From positions 53,799 to 117,798 of the forward strand of contig CALJUX010000051.1 in assembly GCA_937978655.1 (NCBI GenBank): a stretch of 64,000 nucleotides of DNA, in the 5' to 3' direction. This document shows positions 9,910 through 17,768 of this stretch, piece by piece. A model generated the notes under the pieces. It was not told the origin of the DNA. It ran no database searches and saw only the letters and a list, made by a program, of their open reading frames with translations. The stretch's first letter is position 1. Every line of letters starts with the position of its first letter. The stretch comes from an uncultured Chromatiaceae bacterium (lineage in GTDB: Bacteria > Pseudomonadota > Gammaproteobacteria > Enterobacterales > Alteromonadaceae). A program made the translations under genes and the position numbers.

Positions 9910-9938
9910 TTGACTTCCGCCGGCTAACTCAGTATTTC
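9910..9938 (+). promoter_or_regulatory. Candidate sigma-70 promoter for small ORF/permease/iadA
   Basis: TTGACT (9910-9915), 17-nt spacer, TATTTC (9933-9938). It would start transcription near 9945, about 60 nt before the small ORF. The -35 is good and the -10 only fair. A similar GCTTGAC...GCCGG block lies upstream of the other small ORF on the minus strand (TTGACA at 7904-7909), but no convincing -10 is visible there. Confidence 0.4.
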
Positions 9939-10003
9939 TGAAAAAGACAGCGGGCTTTGCGGCCGGGCTGATACCCATTTTCCCCAGTTCTTTTGGTAGC
10001 GAT

Positions 10004-10078
10004 ATGCTGAAAAATGCCTTTGCTTTAAGCTCATATCACTACTCGTCCTACTACCTGTCGGAGTGGTTTAACGAGTAG
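10004..10078 (+). CDS. Conserved 24-residue small ORF upstream of the permease
   Basis: ATG at 10004, TAG at 10076-10078. The peptide starts MLKNAFALSSYHY and ends SSYYLSEWFNE. It is a paralogue of the ORF at 7679-7753: same length, 17/24 identical, strongest over the last nine residues. The ribosome site is weak (TTTTGGTAGCG), unlike its paralogue. A perfect 10-bp hairpin starts 4 nt after the stop, and the permease start is 158 nt further on. Its position in a long 5' leader fits a regulatory leader peptide whose terminating or stalled ribosome would unfold the hairpin; this is inference. Product function unknown. Confidence 0.75.
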   Translation: MLKNAFALSSYHYSSYYLSEWFNE

Positions 10079-10082
10079 ATCT

Positions 10083-10107
10083 CAGCCAGACATCCGCTGT
10101 CTGGCTG
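10083..10107 (+). promoter_or_regulatory. Perfect 10-bp hairpin 4 nt after the small ORF, permease leader
   Basis: CAGCCAGACA, loop TCCGC, TGTCTGGCTG. It lies 4 nt after the TAG of the 24-codon ORF, with no U-run behind it. Spacer length and 5-nt loop match the hairpin in the receptor leader although the stem sequences differ. A second short inverted repeat (CGGCCG twice, about 10197-10218) lies close to the ribosome site of the permease gene and might occlude it in an alternative fold. Confidence 0.6.
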
Positions 10108-10235
10108 GCGTCTGTTGCGCCACCTCCAATGATCACACGCAGTTTGCGCCCATCATAGGTTGCTGAAAAGCACTGTGTGCTGATCTGAATATTCATCGGC
10201 CGGCCTGTTTGCGGCCGTCATGCACAGGTGAAGTT

Positions 10236-11741
10236 ATGTCTGTTCAACCTAAACCCTCGCCGTCTACATCCACGTCAGCGTCGTCGATGCCGGATGCGAT
10301 GGTGATCCTGTTTTTTATCATGGTGTTGGCGGCAATCGCTTCGCACCTGATCCCGGCCGGTTCTTTCCAGTTGCTGGAACCGGCGCCGGTAGCGCAGGGC
10401 GCTGCCAAAGTCACCGGCAAGCTCGACCCCAATAGTTTCCGCTTTGCTGAAGATCACCAAGGCGGCGTACCGCTGTTTGCTGAGGGCGGCGGCATTGGTT
10501 TTTTTAATTATGCCTTTGAAGGGCTGGTGTCGGGCAATAAGTGGGGCTCGGCCGTGGGTGTGGTAATGTTTATCCTGCTGACCGGCGGCGCTTTTGGCAT
10601 CCTGATGAAAACCGGTGCTATTCATAACGGGATTCTGGCGCTGATCCGGCGCACGCAGAATTTGCAGTTCCTATTTATCCCGTTGTTGTTTTTGCTGTTT
10701 TCACTCGGTGGCGCTGTGTTTGGTATGGGCGAAGAGGCGATTGCTTTTTGCATCATCCTGCTGCCGCTGATGCTGGCCTTAGGCTACGACGCTGTTACCA
10801 CAGTGCTGGTGACTTATGTTGCAACGCAAATCGGTTTTGCCACTTCATGGATGAACCCCTTTAACGTCGCCATCGCGCAAGGCATCGCCGAAATTCCATT
10901 ATTTTCCGGCCAGGAACTGCGCATGGGCATGTGGGCGGTGTTTACACTGTTTGGCCTGATGTTCACCATGCGCTATGCCGCCAAAATCAAAGCCAATCCG
11001 GCGCTGTCGCTGAGTTATCAGTCAGATCTGCGCCAGCGCAGTCAGCACAGTGCGCAGGTGGTCAGTCAATACCAGCTGTTGGACTCAGTCATCCTGCTGG
11101 CTTTTTTTGCCGGCCTTGGCTGGATCATCTGGGGCGTCACCAGCCGCGAATATTACATCCCGGAAATTGCCAGCCAGTTTTTCACCATCGGTATTGTGAT
11201 TGGCGCGATTGCCGTGCTGGGCCGGCGCATGTCGGTGAATGATGTCGCCGAAGGTTTTAAACAAGGTGCCGCTGAATTGCTGCCGGCGGCGATGATTGTC
11301 GGCATGGCCAAAGGCATGTTGTTGCTGCTCGGTGGCGGCGATCCGCAAACGCCGTCGGTGCTGAACACACTGCTGTATTATTCGGCGCAGTCGCTGCAGG
11401 ATTTACCGGTCTATTTATCCGCCTGGCTGATGCTGGTGGTGCAGTCAGTGATTAACTTTTTTGTCTCCTCCGGCTCCGGTCAGGCCGCCTTAACCATGCC
11501 GTTGATTGCACCTTTGGCGGATTTGATTGGACTGTCGCGCCAGACGGCAGTATTGGCGTTTCAGCTCGGCGATGGTCTGACCAACTGCATTATTCCAACA
11601 TCCGCCGCGTTGATTGGTTGCCTGGGGGCGGTGCGGCTCGATTGGACCATCTGGCTGCGTTTTGTCTGGCGGCTGCAGCTCTATCTGTTTGGGCTGGCCA
11701 GCGCTTTTATGCTGCTCGCTGTTGCTACGCACTATCAGTAA
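10236..11741 (+). CDS. YfcC/DcuC-superfamily amino-acid or dicarboxylate permease
   Basis: 501 residues from ATG 10236, preceded by AGGTGA; an upstream TTG is in frame but lacks a ribosome site. About 12 hydrophobic segments are visible, beginning MVILFFIMVLAAIASHLIPAG. The YfcC-type signature region includes GMGEEAIAFCIILLPLMLALGYD and, near the end, SSGSGQAALTMPLIAPLADL and LGDGLTNCIIPTSAALIGCL. Family members (C4-dicarboxylate anaerobic carrier/ArcD-like group) move dicarboxylates, arginine/ornithine or dipeptides across the inner membrane. It is 12 nt upstream of iadA and surely co-transcribed. With a cyanophycinase beside it, uptake of beta-Asp-Arg is the likeliest role. Substrate is inferred only. 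Confidence 0.85.
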   Translation: MSVQPKPSPSTSTSASSMPDAMVILFFIMVLAAIASHLIPAGSFQLLEPAPVAQGAAKVTGKLDPNSFRFAEDHQGGVPLFAEGGGIGFFNYAFEGLVSGNKWGSAVGVVMFILLTGGAFGILMKTGAIHNGILALIRRTQNLQFLFIPLLFLLFSLGGAVFGMGEEAIAFCIILLPLMLALGYDAVTTVLVTYVATQIGFATSWMNPFNVAIAQGIAEIPLFSGQELRMGMWAVFTLFGLMFTMRYAAKIKANPALSLSYQSDLRQRSQHSAQVVSQYQLLDSVILLAFFAGLGWIIWGVTSREYYIPEIASQFFTIGIVIGAIAVLGRRMSVNDVAEGFKQGAAELLPAAMIVGMAKGMLLLLGGGDPQTPSVLNTLLYYSAQSLQDLPVYLSAWLMLVVQSVINFFVSSGSGQAALTMPLIAPLADLIGLSRQTAVLAFQLGDGLTNCIIPTSAALIGCLGAVRLDWTIWLRFVWRLQLYLFGLASAFMLLAVATHYQ

Positions 11742-11753
11742 AAGGAATGGACT

Positions 11754-12935
11754 GTGAACTTTATGCTTCTGTTTAAAAACGCTGAACTGATGGCGCCACA
11801 GCCGCTCGGGCGGCAGGACGTACTGGTCGCCGGCAACCGGATTGTCGCCATAGGCCAGGATTTTAACCTTTCTGGCAGCAATGTGCCGGTGACAGTTATT
11901 GATTGTGCTGACTATTACCTGACCCCCGGTTTTGTCGATTCGCTGGTGCATTTTATCGGTGGCGGCGGTGAAGGCGGTTTTGCCACCCGCACGCCGGAAA
12001 TGCAGTTAACTGACGCCACTCTCGCAGGTGTCACCACCGCCATCGGCGTGCTCGGCACCGACGCCACCACCCGCACTTTGACCAATTTGCTGGCCAAAGC
12101 CCATGCGCTGGAAGCTGAGGGCATCAGCACTTATTGTCACACCGGCTCTTATGAAATCCCGTGCCGGACGCTGACCGGCAACATCACCGACGATTTGATT
12201 CTCATCGACAAATTTATTGGTGTTGGCGAAATCGCCATCAGCGATCATCGTTCGTCACAACCTACCACTGACGAAATTCGCAAAGTGGCGGCGGCAGCAC
12301 GGGTTGGTGGCATGTTAGCCGGCAAAAGTGGCGTGGTCAGCGTGCATGTTGGCGCCGGCGAGCGGATGCTGCAGCCGCTCTATCAGGCGGTCAGCGGTAC
12401 TGAGCTGAAACTTAAGCAGTTTTATCCGACCCACATGAACCGCAATAGACGTATCTTTGAAGCTGGTATCGAGTTTGCCAAAAAAGGTGGCGTCATAGAT
12501 TTTACCACCAGCACCACGGCTTATGATTTACAGCACGGCGAAGTCGCGGCGGCTGCCGCGCTGGCTGAAGCGCTGCATCTGGGCATCGCACCTTTGCAGC
12601 TGACGCTGAGTTCTGATGGCAATGCCAGTTTGCCGATTTTTAACGAGGAAGGCGAATTACAGGGTTTGCAGGTTGGGCAAGTCCGTAGTTTGTTTGACAG
12701 TGTGCGTGATGCGGTCAGGCGTCATCAGGTGCCGCTGGCACAGGCGCTCACTGCGGTGACGGCCGCACCGGCGGCGGTGCTTGGGTTGGCGCAAAAAGGC
12801 CGGATAGAACCAGGCCTGGATGCCGACTTATTGTTGCTGCGCCGCGATGATTTGCAGCTGGATTCAGTCATCGCCAAAGGCCGCTTGCTGGTGCAGGGCG
12901 GGCAGGCGCTGGTGAAAGGTACTTTTGAGCGCTGA
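11754..12935 (+). CDS. iadA: Isoaspartyl dipeptidase (beta-aspartyl peptidase)
   Basis: 393 residues, GTG start behind AAAGGAA. Close along its whole length to E. coli IadA: IGGGGEGGFATRTPEMQL, LGTDATTR, GEIAISDHRSSQPT, YPTHMNRNRRIFE, LSSDGNASLPIF, and a C-terminal DADLLLL...VKGTFE. It hydrolyses beta-aspartyl dipeptides in the cytoplasm. The usual HxH metal motif after the first strand reads SLVH: the first His is Leu, while the later metal-site His residues (in SVHVG and PTHMN) and the catalytic Asp (SSDG) are present. GEIA replaces the segment holding the carboxylated Lys in E. coli. This looks like a distinct subfamily. Context (cyanophycinase, permease) suggests beta-Asp-Arg as substrate. 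Confidence 0.92.
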   Translation: MNFMLLFKNAELMAPQPLGRQDVLVAGNRIVAIGQDFNLSGSNVPVTVIDCADYYLTPGFVDSLVHFIGGGGEGGFATRTPEMQLTDATLAGVTTAIGVLGTDATTRTLTNLLAKAHALEAEGISTYCHTGSYEIPCRTLTGNITDDLILIDKFIGVGEIAISDHRSSQPTTDEIRKVAAAARVGGMLAGKSGVVSVHVGAGERMLQPLYQAVSGTELKLKQFYPTHMNRNRRIFEAGIEFAKKGGVIDFTTSTTAYDLQHGEVAAAAALAEALHLGIAPLQLTLSSDGNASLPIFNEEGELQGLQVGQVRSLFDSVRDAVRRHQVPLAQALTAVTAAPAAVLGLAQKGRIEPGLDADLLLLRRDDLQLDSVIAKGRLLVQGGQALVKGTFER

Positions 12936-13048
12936 AGCCACAGCAAAGCATCGCTGAGTTTGCTATTGCTACTGTTGCATACTCTATACTGAGCCAGTGT
13001 CGGTCCGGCGTTGTGTTGTGCCAGCATGTCCTGAAGCAGGAGGCGCTT

Positions 13049-13813
13049 TTGTCCCAATTTCGACTGTTGTTATTGGCGTTGCTGTATCTGAGCTTGTCAG
13101 GTTGGTTGTTCAGCAGCAGGGCCATCGCCAAAGAAGTCGTGTTTTTGACATTGGAGTATCCGCCATATTCCTCAGAGCAAATGCCCGGTCAGGGCGCTGC
13201 GGTCGAATTACTGCGCATGATGCTGGCCGGTACGCCCTGGACACCGGTGGTCCGGTTCGTACCTTGGGCACGGGTCGAGCATGAACTGAAGGCGGCCAGA
13301 GCCGACGGCGCCTTGTTATTGTGGCCCGAAGAGCTGAAACGATATCGGATCAAACCAACGTCAGCCATTTTTCTCAGCCGGCTCGGTTTTTATGTCAGGA
13401 CGGAGGATGCTCCGAGGCTAGATGTGGCGCTGAGTGCACTCAAAGGCCGGCGGGTTTGTACTGTGCGCGGCTACGGTTATCCGGCCGAATTGTCGGCTGC
13501 CGGTGTATTACTGGATGAATCCAGCACTGACACTATTAACTTGCAACGGATTGTGCGTAAACGCTGTGATTATGTTGCGCTGGAACGGGCGGTCGGGCAG
13601 TTTATTCTGGCTCAGGCATCCAGTGCGGCCTGGCGGCAAAGTGTCAGTTGGATGGAGCCGGCTTTTGCCGAGCTGCCGCTGACTTTTGGTGTGATGCCGG
13701 ATAAGCCGGATGCGGAGGCTTTGTTGCAGGCGCTGGAACTTGGCCTGGCCCGGTTACAGCAGCAACAACAATATCAGCGTTTGCTAAAACGTTACGGCCT
13801 GGACCGGCCTTGA
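13049..13813 (+). CDS. Periplasmic substrate-binding protein (SBP family 3-like)
   Basis: 254 residues from TTG 13049, chosen because CAGGAGG ends 5 nt before it and the product then opens with a clean signal peptide (LLLLALLYLSLSGWLFSSRAIA). The mature part starts EVVFLTLEYPPYSSEQMPG, the usual first strand of polar-amino-acid-type binding proteins, and continues FVPWARVEHELKAARADGA and a GFYV hinge. No transporter permease follows. Such orphans often feed two-component systems or act as sensors in their own right. Next downstream is a response regulator on the same strand, 132 nt away. Ligand unknown. Confidence 0.8.
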   Translation: MSQFRLLLLALLYLSLSGWLFSSRAIAKEVVFLTLEYPPYSSEQMPGQGAAVELLRMMLAGTPWTPVVRFVPWARVEHELKAARADGALLLWPEELKRYRIKPTSAIFLSRLGFYVRTEDAPRLDVALSALKGRRVCTVRGYGYPAELSAAGVLLDESSTDTINLQRIVRKRCDYVALERAVGQFILAQASSAAWRQSVSWMEPAFAELPLTFGVMPDKPDAEALLQALELGLARLQQQQQYQRLLKRYGLDRP

Positions 13814-13945
13814 TCCGGCACTGAGCCGGCATTTACGAGGCCCGCACAGGGATCGCCGCCGGGCCTGAGCTTGCACAAAACCGCGCCAGTCTTTACTCTG
13901 CTGTCACCCATGTTTGTCGCTGACTTCTGTCCAAAGCTGACGCCG

Positions 13946-14599
13946 ATGCAATATATCTGTATAGCCGATGATCACCCGCTGTATCGCGATGCACTCAAAG
14001 ACGTGCTGAACCAGCATTTCACTGCGCTGAGCGTGCTGGAAGCCGGCTCGCTGGCGCAAGTGCTGCAGCTGGCTGCCAATTATCCGGCGCTGGATTTTAT
14101 TCTGCTCGATTTAAATATGCCGGGTATGGCGGGACTCAACGGTTTAGTGCAGCTGCGTCAGCAGTTCCCGCAGATCGCGGTTGCGATGTTGTCGGCTGAG
14201 GATGACAAACAAACGGTGTTGCAGGCGATGGCGTTTGGCGCGGCTGGCTTTATTTCCAAAGCCGCTGGCCGGCAGCAACTGGTCAGTGCGCTGAAGCAGT
14301 TACTCAATGGCGACATTTATCTGCCGGCGGATACTTTCCGCCAAAGTGTGGTGCCCGGCAACAGCCCGCTCGAACAGAAACCAGAGCAGGCGTTATTACG
14401 CGGCCTGACCAAAAAACAAATCAAAGTATTGCAGCGCATGGTCAGCGGCGAGTCGAACAAACAAATCGCCGAGGCGCTCTGTATCGCTGAAACCACAGTC
14501 AAAGCCCATGTCTCTGCGGTGCTGGCCAAACTCGGCGTGCCAAGCCGGGTGCAGGCCATTTTGCTGGCGCGGGACCTCGATTTCAGTTTGTATCTGTAG
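13946..14599 (+). CDS. LuxR/NarL-family response regulator
   Basis: 217 residues if started at MQYICIADDHPLYRDAL; longer forms (TTG 13871, ATG 13910) are possible, and no site has a strong Shine-Dalgarno sequence. The receiver domain (about 1-120) has the DD pair, phosphoacceptor Asp in LLDLNMPGM and the conserved K in FISKAAG. The C-terminal LuxR-type HTH (about 150-215) reads LTKKQIKVLQRMVSGESNKQIAEAL...TVKAHVSAVL in part. It is convergent with the hybrid kinase gene, 19 nt apart, so that kinase is the likely partner. The arrangement recalls the ErbR/NahK/NosP/ExaC neighbourhood of Pseudomonas aeruginosa. Confidence 0.88.
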   Translation: MQYICIADDHPLYRDALKDVLNQHFTALSVLEAGSLAQVLQLAANYPALDFILLDLNMPGMAGLNGLVQLRQQFPQIAVAMLSAEDDKQTVLQAMAFGAAGFISKAAGRQQLVSALKQLLNGDIYLPADTFRQSVVPGNSPLEQKPEQALLRGLTKKQIKVLQRMVSGESNKQIAEALCIAETTVKAHVSAVLAKLGVPSRVQAILLARDLDFSLYL

Positions 14600-14618
14600 T
14601 TGCAGCTCAGCTAAAAGC

Positions 14619-16481
14619 TCAAACGCCCAACAGCAAATGGCGCAGCATACTTTTCAGCTGCAGTGGCCGCACCGGTTTATACAGCAGCTGATAACCCTGT
14701 TGTTTCAATGCAATGGCGAGTTGCTGCTGGCTGTTGGCGGTGATCATCAACACCGGCAAATCAGCAAAACCAGCCTGACTTTTTAATTGTTGCGCCACTG
14801 TGGTGCCAAGCAGTCCATCCGCCAGCTGATAGTCAACAATCAGCAAATCAGGTTTTGCCTGTGCGGTAAAGGCGCTGGTGTCGGCACCACTTTGTACCTG
14901 ATAACCCCAGCTGGTTAATAACGTAGCCATCGCCTGACAAATGGTTGCATCGTTATCGATGACCCAAATGCTGGCGTTTGCTTTGTCCATCGCCGGTAGC
15001 ATCAGCTGCGCTAACACAGGCTCTGGTGCAGCGACAGGCAGCTGCAGCGCAAAGACGGAACCGCGGTCAGGCACCGACTGCACCCGTAGCGGATGCGCCA
15101 ATAACCGGCATAAGCGCTCGACAATGGCGAGGCCAAGGCCCAAACCGGCTTCAGTAGCGCGGCTTTGCGGCAGGCGCTGAAATTCCTGAAAAATCAGCTC
15201 GAGATGCTCATTAGCAATGCCAACGCCGCTGTCGAGTACCTGAATTTCCACTTTGTCGCCCCGTCGCCGGCAGCCCAGCAACACTGAGCCGCCGGGCGGG
15301 GTGTAACGCAAGGCGTTGGTCAGCAGATTGCGTAAAATCCGTGTCAGCCAGGCTGGATCTGTCTGTACCGTGAAGCGGCTCGCGACAAAACGAAAACGCA
15401 GGGCTTTGCTGGCGGCCAAGGCGGCAAATTCACTGGCCAGCGCTGCTAACAAAGGCCCAAGCGCTACGCTGCTGCGATCGGGCTGCAGCTGACCGGCGTC
15501 TAGTTTGGATAAATCCACCAGGGTGCGCAGTAAATCACCCACATCATCCAGCGCCCGACCGGCCGACAGCGCCAGCTGTTGCTGGTTTTGCTCGAGCGGC
15601 TGTTCCAGTAAAGCACCGTTAAACAGCCGCGCCGCGTTCAGCGGTTGCAACACATCGTGACTGACTGCCGCCAGTAACTGACTTTTTGACTGATTGGCCT
15701 GTTCGGCGGTGGCAGTGGCGGCGCGTAATTGCTGATTCAGCGTCGTCAGGGCGCTAGTGCGTTCAGCCACGCGTTGTTCCAGATGTAAATTGGCCTGGCG
15801 CAGGGCTTCTGAGGTGCGTTTACGCTCGGTAATGTCGCGGTTTAACACAAAAAAACCGCTGATTTGTTGTTGCTCGTCGCGATGCGGTACATAGGTTTTC
15901 AGCAAATGCCGCCACTCACCGCCGGCATTTTTCTCGTCAATTTCAAACACCACTTGCTCGCCGCTTAATACCTGCAACACATAAGGCGCCAGTCTGGCTG
16001 CGCCTTCTGGGCCATGGGCGGCGTCCAAAGTCTGGTTTAATAAACTGCCGTTTGGTACGCCATAAAAGTCGTCGTAACCGCGGTTGGTAAACAGATAAAT
16101 GCCGGCCGCCGACAGATAAGCAATCATCGCCGGCACATGGTCGGTGATAGTGCGGATCCAGCGCTCGCTTTGCGCCAGCGTTTCCGAATAACGCACCGAG
16201 CGGCGTAGCTCGTCATAAGCGTGCGACAGTTCGGCGGTGCGTTCCCGCACTTGTTCGGCCAATACGGCAGCGTGCTGAAAGGCGGCATAAGGCCCGGTGT
16301 GCACGGCGTTTTGGCCGGCCTCGACCCGTTCAATCAGCGCCTGATTAATTTTGCGCAGCTTTTGGTTTTCCGCTTGCAGCGCCAACAGCTGCTGCTTGAT
16401 CCCGGTGTCAGGCTCGGCGTTATTCCCGGTGTCTGACCCGGCGTCTGGCGCAGCTTGTTGCAAAGAGGGCGTTTTTGTCAT
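14619..16481 (-). CDS. nahK: PAS-domain hybrid histidine kinase, NahK-like
   Basis: 620 residues, soluble. Order: N-terminal coiled coil (about 20-100), PAS domain (about 105-225), second coiled coil, HisKA with LLAAVSHDVLQPLNAARLF (phosphorylatable His), HATPase_c with NLLTNALRYTPPGGSV and GLGLGLAIVERL, then a C-terminal receiver (about 500-620) with LIVDYQLADG. The SHDVLQPL box is typical of the kinases paired with FIST proteins. Its ATG overlaps the FIST gene's stop (ATGA), so the two are translationally coupled. In Pseudomonas and Shewanella such pairs are NosP (heme/NO sensor) and NahK/HnoK. Symbol by analogy. Confidence 0.82.
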   Translation of the reverse strand: MTKTPSLQQAAPDAGSDTGNNAEPDTGIKQQLLALQAENQKLRKINQALIERVEAGQNAVHTGPYAAFQHAAVLAEQVRERTAELSHAYDELRRSVRYSETLAQSERWIRTITDHVPAMIAYLSAAGIYLFTNRGYDDFYGVPNGSLLNQTLDAAHGPEGAARLAPYVLQVLSGEQVVFEIDEKNAGGEWRHLLKTYVPHRDEQQQISGFFVLNRDITERKRTSEALRQANLHLEQRVAERTSALTTLNQQLRAATATAEQANQSKSQLLAAVSHDVLQPLNAARLFNGALLEQPLEQNQQQLALSAGRALDDVGDLLRTLVDLSKLDAGQLQPDRSSVALGPLLAALASEFAALAASKALRFRFVASRFTVQTDPAWLTRILRNLLTNALRYTPPGGSVLLGCRRRGDKVEIQVLDSGVGIANEHLELIFQEFQRLPQSRATEAGLGLGLAIVERLCRLLAHPLRVQSVPDRGSVFALQLPVAAPEPVLAQLMLPAMDKANASIWVIDNDATICQAMATLLTSWGYQVQSGADTSAFTAQAKPDLLIVDYQLADGLLGTTVAQQLKSQAGFADLPVLMITANSQQQLAIALKQQGYQLLYKPVRPLQLKSMLRHLLLGV

Positions 16482-17644
16482 GGCGCTCTGTCCACAGGCT
16501 TAGCGATCACCACGCCGGTGAAGGTTTGGTTCAGATGCACGCCCTGAAAATGCTCGCCATAAGTGTTAAAACCAAACACGCGATGGGCGCGGAAAAACTC
16601 CGACGCCTGCGGTAGCGTCTCACGCTCGGCGCTTTCCAGCCGGCGCAGCACACAGTCGCAGCCAATAGTGATTAATGGTTCGCCGATGCGTTGTTCAATG
16701 TCGGCAAAGCGTTGTTGTAAGTCCGGCAAAATCGGCTGCGGCTGCATCGTCGTCAGCACAGCGCCAAGCCCGACCGCGCAATAAAAGGTCAGGCTGCCGT
16801 CCGGATTCACCCGCTGAATAGAACGGACGTAATAATCTTTGCCGATTTTTACCGCGAGCGGATGCATGGCAAAAACAGTGGCATTGAGCTCCGCCACTGC
16901 ACAGCCAATCGCCGCCGCATAGGCGAGGGCGGCAGGTTCGGCGTTAAGTTCTTGCACGGTGCGCATGTCGGGGGTCGCTGCAGTGACTACCAGTTTGTCG
17001 GTGAGCGCACTGACATGGTGGGTACTGAATACCTCAAACGGCAGCGTGGTGTGCAGCATAATGACGGCAGCAGCGCCTTGGTAAAACCGGCCATTGGCGA
17101 AAATATGGGTGGCGCTTAAAAGGTTGTCGTCACCGGCCGAACCGCCAAAATGAGCGATATTACCCAGTGCCGTTTCGAGTGCCAGCAGTACCATTTCTTC
17201 CTGCGCGGATAAACCATCGAGCAAAGTCAGCACAAAAGGCTGGGCTTTTGCGGCCAACCTTTGTTGCTGATTTTTGGGCAGTTTGTGTTGCAGCAAAGCA
17301 TCAACCAGCTTTTGCGCCTGCAATAAATCAAAAGCCGCCAAATCTTCGATACAAGCCAGCGCCACCTGAAAATGGCTGGCACTGAAGCCCAGCGCGCAGA
17401 TAGTCCCCTGGTCGTAGCCGCGTGGCGTGATTTCACCGGCCGTGGTGCAGCCGGCGAGTGTCACACCGGCAAAATGCCGGGCAAAGGCTTGCTCCAGCGC
17501 AGATCGGTCATATTCGGCAGAGCAAAAAAACAGCACAAAACCGGGTGTGGCGGGTAACAGCTGGGCAGCAAGTTCAGCCACCGCCTGACTGGCGTCAGGC
17601 GCGGCAGACATGGCGGCAACAATGGGGTCGAAACAGACAGACAT
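16478..17644 (-). CDS. nosP: FIST-domain sensory protein, NosP-like
   Basis: 388 residues, soluble. The FIST_N region shows LFFCSAEYDRSALEQAF, LAGCTTAGEITPRGYDQGTICALGFS and LLDGLSAQEEMVL...FGGSAGDD. The FIST_C region shows IGKDYYVRSIQRVNPDGSLTFYC and FGFNTYGEHFQGVHLNQTFTGVV. Length matches NosP proteins (about 390). NosP homologues bind heme and nitric oxide and inhibit their cognate kinase; whether this one binds heme cannot be told from sequence. It overlaps the kinase gene by 4 nt. It is preceded on the same strand, 124 nt upstream, by the aldehyde dehydrogenase gene. Confidence 0.82.
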   Translation of the reverse strand: MSVCFDPIVAAMSAAPDASQAVAELAAQLLPATPGFVLFFCSAEYDRSALEQAFARHFAGVTLAGCTTAGEITPRGYDQGTICALGFSASHFQVALACIEDLAAFDLLQAQKLVDALLQHKLPKNQQQRLAAKAQPFVLTLLDGLSAQEEMVLLALETALGNIAHFGGSAGDDNLLSATHIFANGRFYQGAAAVIMLHTTLPFEVFSTHHVSALTDKLVVTAATPDMRTVQELNAEPAALAYAAAIGCAVAELNATVFAMHPLAVKIGKDYYVRSIQRVNPDGSLTFYCAVGLGAVLTTMQPQPILPDLQQRFADIEQRIGEPLITIGCDCVLRRLESAERETLPQASEFFRAHRVFGFNTYGEHFQGVHLNQTFTGVVIAKPVDRAP

Positions 17645-17768
17645 AATTTCGCCTAAAGCTGGCCTGGATGTCAGGCATGTACCGGATTGTAGGGCGAATT
17701 TCTTGTCACAGGCAAGCCGGACTCAAGTCCGGCGCCGTGACAGGATTTGGCTGAACAAGCAGCCGGAC

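Noticed and set aside
9885..9915. Sigma-54 promoter before the permease operon
   Set aside because: GG and GC elements are 8 rather than 10 nt apart; the sigma-70 reading at 9910-9938 fits better.
7679..10078. The two Tyr/Trp-rich peptides as RiPP precursors
   Set aside because: No radical SAM, cyclodehydratase, protease or exporter gene of RiPP type is adjacent; the conserved post-stop hairpins fit leader control better.
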